The position numbers were made by a program, and so were the translations under genes. The notes under the pieces are model-generated. The model made no database searches. It was given only the letters and a program-made list of their open reading frames with translations, and was not told where the DNA came from. From contig JBAZZY010000035.1 of the NCBI GenBank assembly GCA_041658565.1, positions 1 through 25,054 of the forward strand: 25,054 bases of DNA. The letters run 5' to 3'. Positions 22,265 to 25,054 of the stretch are shown here, one piece after another (position 1 is the first letter of the stretch; each line of letters starts with the position of its first letter). This DNA comes from Actinomycetota bacterium (lineage in GTDB: Bacteria; Actinomycetota; AC-67).

Positions 22265-22891
22265 ATGGTGGAAGAGCCCAACGTGCAGTCGGAAGGGACT
22301 CATGCCTTCCCGTCTGCGGTATTCGATGTCGTTGCAATTGTTGCATCCGCGGGCGGGCTCCAGGCCCTCACCGCGGTTCTCTCCACTCTTCCGGTCGACT
22401 TTCCGGCCGCGATCACGGTGGTGCAGCACCTTGATCCTAGCCACCAAAGCCTGATGGCCGACATCCTGAGCCGTCACACATCCCTCCCTGCAAGAGAGGC
22501 CACAGAAGGTGCTCGGCTCGAGCCGGGAACGATCTACATCGCGCCGCCCAACCGCCACCTCCTGATTAACCCGGACGGAACGATTTCACTTTCACAGGCG
22601 GCGTTGGTGCACTTCGTTCGGCCCTCGGCCGATCTCTTGTTCGAGTCGGTCGCCGCGAGCTACCGTGAGCGCGTGGTCGCCGTTGTGCTGACTGGGACAG
22701 GTAGTGACGGGGCGACGGGAGTCGAAGCGGTGAAGAAGATGGGCGGCACGGTTATTGCCCAGGACCAGGAGTCGTCGGACTTCTTCGGGATGCCGGGCGC
22801 TGCCATCCAAACCGGCTGCGTCGATTTCATACTCCCCTTGGCCGAGATCACCTCGGCATTGGTGAAGCTTGTTATGGAGGGACACGAGTGA
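22265..22891 (+). CDS. cheB: CheB-type protein-glutamate methylesterase domain, stand-alone
   Basis: CheB methylesterases remove methyl groups from receptor glutamates in chemotaxis-like pathways. The 208 residues are only the catalytic domain: S28 in ASAGG, H55 in VVQHLDP and D148 in GTGSDGA form the triad, with GMPGAAIQTGCVD near the C-terminus as in the family. The usual N-terminal response-regulator receiver is absent, so there is no obvious phosphorylation control. The ATG at 22265 is chosen because it follows the Shine-Dalgarno sequence; the upstream in-frame start overlaps the promoter. It overlaps cheR by 4 bp (GTGA). The arrangement recalls CheB-CheR-PAS hybrid proteins that elsewhere occur as one polypeptide. 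Confidence 0.9.
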   Translation: MVEEPNVQSEGTHAFPSAVFDVVAIVASAGGLQALTAVLSTLPVDFPAAITVVQHLDPSHQSLMADILSRHTSLPAREATEGARLEPGTIYIAPPNRHLLINPDGTISLSQAALVHFVRPSADLLFESVAASYRERVVAVVLTGTGSDGATGVEAVKKMGGTVIAQDQESSDFFGMPGAAIQTGCVDFILPLAEITSALVKLVMEGHE

Positions 22892-24750
22892 CTGAGCATC
22901 TCGACGAGGAACTCGAAGCTCTTCTTGAGTACCTCAAGCATTCGCGCGCGTTTGATTTTACCGGGTACAAGCGGTCGACTTTGTCGCGCCGACTACGGAA
23001 ACGGATGGGCGACGTGGGGATCGCGTCGTTCGGCGAGTACGTCGATTATCTCGAGGTTCACCCGGATGAGTTCGCCGTTCTCTTCAACACGATCCTGATC
23101 AACGTCACGCATTTCTTCCGGGACAAGGCGGCGTGGGACACGCTCGCAACCGACGTGATCCCCCAGATCATCGCGTCGAAGGGTCCGCAAGAGCCTATCC
23201 GTGTTTGGAGCGCCGGTTGCGCATCAGGTGAGGAGCCCTACAGCATTGCGATCACCCTCGCCGAGGCGCTTGGTCCCGAGGCTTTTCGGGAGCGCGTCAA
23301 GGTCTATGGAACCGACGTTGACGAAGAGGCGCTCACGCAAGCCCGTCAGGGTAGTTACACGTCGAAGAATCTGGAGGACGTCGGACCCGGGTTGCGCGAC
23401 CGGTACTTCGTCCAGCAAGGCGATCGCTTCGTGTTCCGGGACGACCTTCGGCGGTGCATCATCTACGGGCGGCACGATCTCGTGCAGGATGCGCCGATTT
23501 CTCGGCTGGACATCGTCCTGTGCCGTAATCTGTTGATGTATTTCAATTCCGATGCCCAATCCCGCATCCTCGATCATCTGCATTTTGCGCTGAACGACGC
23601 GGGCGTTCTCTTCCTCGGCAAGGCCGAGATGCTTCTCGCTCACAGCGATAGGTTCTCACCACTGGACTTGAAGCACCGCATCTTCAAGAGCATTCCGGCG
23701 CCGATCCCCAGGCGTCGCGCGCCGGGCATGCGAGGGGTGGACGCATTGACCGTTGGAGACCATGTCGCGCGACAGGTTCGGCTGCGCGACGCCGCCTTTG
23801 AGGTGGCGCCGGTGGCGCAAATCGTCGTTGACGTGGACCAGATTCTCATCCTTGCCAATGATCAAGCCCGGTCGTCCTTCAATGTAGCTGCACGCGATGT
23901 CGGCCGTCCGCTTCAAGACCTGGAGATCTCGTACCGACCGGCGGAACTTCGCTCGCGAATTGAGCAGGTGTTTGAGGAGCGGCGGACCGTCACCATCGCA
24001 AACGTCGAACGTGCGACGAAATCCGGCGACCTCCAGACCTTCGATGTTCGCGTCGCCCCGATCATGGACGGTGAGGGAGGTCTCCTGGGTGCCTCGGTCA
24101 TGTTCACGGACATGACGCGCATCGATCGGATGCAGGAGGAGATTCAGCGTTCGACGCAGGAACTCGAAACCGCGTACGAGGAACTCCAGTCGACGAACGA
24201 AGAACTTGAGACGACGAACGAGGAGTTGCAGTCCACCGTCGAGGAACTTGAGACGACGAACGAGGAGTTGCAGTCCACGAACGAAGAACTTGAGACGACG
24301 AACGAGGAGTTGCAGTCCACGAACGAGGAACTGCAGACCATCAACGACGACTCGCGGATCACTTCCGACGAACTGAAGCGACTCAACTCGTTCTTTGAGT
24401 TGATCCTCATGAGCGTTCGCGTCGGCGTTGTCGTCGTGGATCGCGATCTGCAGATCCGTGTCTGGAATAAGTGGGCCGAAGATCTGTGGGGCCTGCGAAC
24501 GGAAGAAGTGCTCGGTCGGAGACTGGGCGATCTGGACATCGGATTGCCGATGGATGATTTAGCCCCTGCCATCCAGTCGTGTTTGTCGGGGACCACGGCA
24601 CATGAAGTGATCATCGTCCCGGCACTGAACCGCCGCGGACGCAGGATCATCTGTCGGGTCGGACTTGCGTCGCTCGCCGGTATTCGCGAGTCGGGGGTCG
24701 TCGTGATGATGGAGGAAACAGACGCCGTTGGCGACTCGCCGCCGGACTAG
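22888..24750 (+). CDS. cheR: CheR-type methyltransferase with two PAS domains and a heptad-repeat coiled coil
   Basis: The 620 residues are organised as CheR N-terminal helical domain (about 1-65), SAM-dependent methyltransferase domain (about 66-270; NVTHFFRD 72-79, SAM motif WSAGCASGEEPYS 107-119, CRNLLMYF 212-219), PAS-like domain (about 300-405), coiled coil (about 415-490) and a second PAS domain (about 495-610). The coiled coil contains eight consecutive EELxxTN-type heptads (residues 431-486). CheR methylates receptor glutamates using SAM. PAS domains sense ligands or redox, and the coiled coil passes the signal. No histidine kinase domain follows, unlike many hybrids of this kind. The GTG start overlaps the cheB stop (GTGA), giving coupled translation of the two opposing enzymes. 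No receptor, CheA, CheW or flagellar gene is in the window. Confidence 0.92.
   Translation: MTEHLDEELEALLEYLKHSRAFDFTGYKRSTLSRRLRKRMGDVGIASFGEYVDYLEVHPDEFAVLFNTILINVTHFFRDKAAWDTLATDVIPQIIASKGPQEPIRVWSAGCASGEEPYSIAITLAEALGPEAFRERVKVYGTDVDEEALTQARQGSYTSKNLEDVGPGLRDRYFVQQGDRFVFRDDLRRCIIYGRHDLVQDAPISRLDIVLCRNLLMYFNSDAQSRILDHLHFALNDAGVLFLGKAEMLLAHSDRFSPLDLKHRIFKSIPAPIPRRRAPGMRGVDALTVGDHVARQVRLRDAAFEVAPVAQIVVDVDQILILANDQARSSFNVAARDVGRPLQDLEISYRPAELRSRIEQVFEERRTVTIANVERATKSGDLQTFDVRVAPIMDGEGGLLGASVMFTDMTRIDRMQEEIQRSTQELETAYEELQSTNEELETTNEELQSTVEELETTNEELQSTNEELETTNEELQSTNEELQTINDDSRITSDELKRLNSFFELILMSVRVGVVVVDRDLQIRVWNKWAEDLWGLRTEEVLGRRLGDLDIGLPMDDLAPAIQSCLSGTTAHEVIIVPALNRRGRRIICRVGLASLAGIRESGVVVMMEETDAVGDSPPD
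24178..24345 (+). repeat. Eight tandem 21-bp heptad-coding repeats inside cheR
   Basis: The 168 bp encode EELQSTN, EELETTN, EELQSTV, EELETTN, EELQSTN, EELETTN, EELQSTN and EELQTIN. A 35-bp stretch starting at 24202 recurs exactly at 24244 and 24286, a 42-bp (two-heptad) period, so the array has recently expanded or been homogenised. It lies wholly within the coding sequence and keeps frame. Confidence 0.9.
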
Positions 24751-24788
24751 GTCATTGACGCCCGGCGATGGGCGTAACGCGAGGTTCC

Positions 24789-24950
24789 GTGCCAAGAGAT
24801 GATGGATTGCGTCGGAGGCTCCAGGGCGCGCGCAACGCGCTCGAGGCTTTGCGTGAGCGTGGACTGGGCGGCGACCCCAAGCATTCGCCGGCTGAGGTGT
24901 TCCACGTGTTATACGCGACGATGGAGGGGGACTGCCCCCGATCTGGTTGA
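24789..24950 (+). pseudogene. Small gene apparently truncated by an IS element, function unknown
   Basis: The open frame from GTG 24789 (GAGG at 24781-24784 upstream, short spacing) encodes about 53 residues: a basic, helical start (PRDDGLRRRLQGARNALEAL) and then HSPAEVFHVLYATME. The last seven residues (GDCPRSG) and the stop lie in the predicted terminus of the IS element, so the native protein probably continued. I do not recognise the family. An in-frame ATG at 24768 is an alternative start without a ribosome-binding site. Confidence 0.4.
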
Positions 24951-25054
24951 CTCGTAGCTTGTGAGCCTTTCACGCTGCAAGGGCTCCTTCGTACACGGCC
25001 TCAAACTCTACGGGAGTTAGCCGCCCGAGGCCGCGTTGGCGGCGGCGGCGGTGG
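24926..25054 (-). mobile_element. End of an IS3-family-like insertion sequence (rest beyond window)
   Basis: A minus-strand transposase C-terminus enters from the right edge. About 20-40 bp beyond its stop lies GGGGACTGCCCCCGATCTGG (about 24927-24946), which resembles the terminal inverted repeats of IS3-type elements as I recall them. The exact boundary is uncertain by several bases because only one end is visible. Confidence 0.55.
24970..25054 (-). CDS. IS3-type transposase (integrase-core), C-terminal 27 residues
   Basis: Read on the minus strand from the window edge, the frame gives HRRRRQRGLGRLTPVEFEAV followed by YEGALAA and a stop (complement of 24970-24972). The pattern R-x-x-x-GLG-x-LTPVEFE, close to the C-terminus, is characteristic of IS3-family OrfB/integrase proteins (compare the usual HSALGYLTPxEFE). 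Only the tail is visible, so completeness of the element cannot be judged. Confidence 0.7.
   Translation of the reverse strand, partial: HRRRRQRGLGRLTPVEFEAVYEGALAA

Noticed and set aside
24178..24345. Tandem repeats as a CRISPR array
   Set aside because: The repeats are contiguous, in frame, and encode a coiled coil in cheR. There are no unique spacers.
1..25054. tRNA or other standard RNA genes
   Set aside because: No tRNA-like cloverleaf, rRNA, tmRNA or SRP RNA signature was recognised by eye on either strand. A covariance-model scan would be decisive.

Overview
This window looks like chromosomal DNA from a GC-rich actinobacterium, probably a deep-branching or uncultured lineage. The evidence is gene order. 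recG, rsmD, coaD, a SepIVA/DivIVA-like coiled-coil gene, yceD (DUF177), rpmF, rnc and fpg, and later acyP, smc and ftsY, follow the order I recall from mycobacteria and streptomycetes. The MoeZ-type fusion (E1-like adenylyltransferase plus rhodanese) and frequent GTG starts fit the same group. No rRNA, tRNA, CRISPR array or phage genes were seen.

Layout. (1) Positions 1-5230 are a tightly packed plus-strand housekeeping run for DNA repair (recG, fpg), ribosome maturation (rsmD, yceD, rpmF, rnc), CoA synthesis (coaD) and division or wall growth (SepIVA-like). (2) Positions 5231-9638 hold a lone branched-chain-amino-acid-type solute-binding protein, moeZ, and a convergent minus-strand NAD-dependent epimerase. 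(3) A 307-bp divergent region (9639-9945) carries two operator-like dyads. (4) Positions 9946-16718, possibly to 17043, form a compact transporter operon: binding protein, a single-chain LivH-LivM permease, LivG, LivF with an unusual C-terminal ribbon-helix-helix-like tail, an exported C-terminally anchored protein of unknown function, a small zinc-ribbon membrane protein, and acylphosphatase. (5) Positions 17044-17491 contain a self-contained unit: a strong promoter with a 10-bp direct repeat, a highly structured leader, a 65-codon coiled-coil gene and a strong terminator. (6) smc and ftsY follow, each with a TANNNT-type -10 candidate almost touching the start codon. (7) A CheB methylesterase gene without receiver domain overlaps a CheR-PAS-coiled-coil-PAS gene. 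(8) The right edge (about 24926-25054) is the end of an IS3-type element that appears to have cut into a small gene.

How the genes fit together. Regions 1 and 6 are the conserved core. About 11.5 kb of transporter, MoeZ and epimerase genes separates fpg from acyP and smc, which lie close together in mycobacteria. The transporter operon has two accessory genes joined by ATGA stop-start overlaps, which suggests an accessory envelope component. The most unusual non-coding signal is the leader at 17105-17224: a roughly 50-nt imperfect hairpin at the predicted transcript 5' end, a second hairpin, and a third that would hide the ribosome-binding site, with a possible alternative pairing between the last two. 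All of these are readings by eye. No homology search, folding energy calculation or expression data was available.
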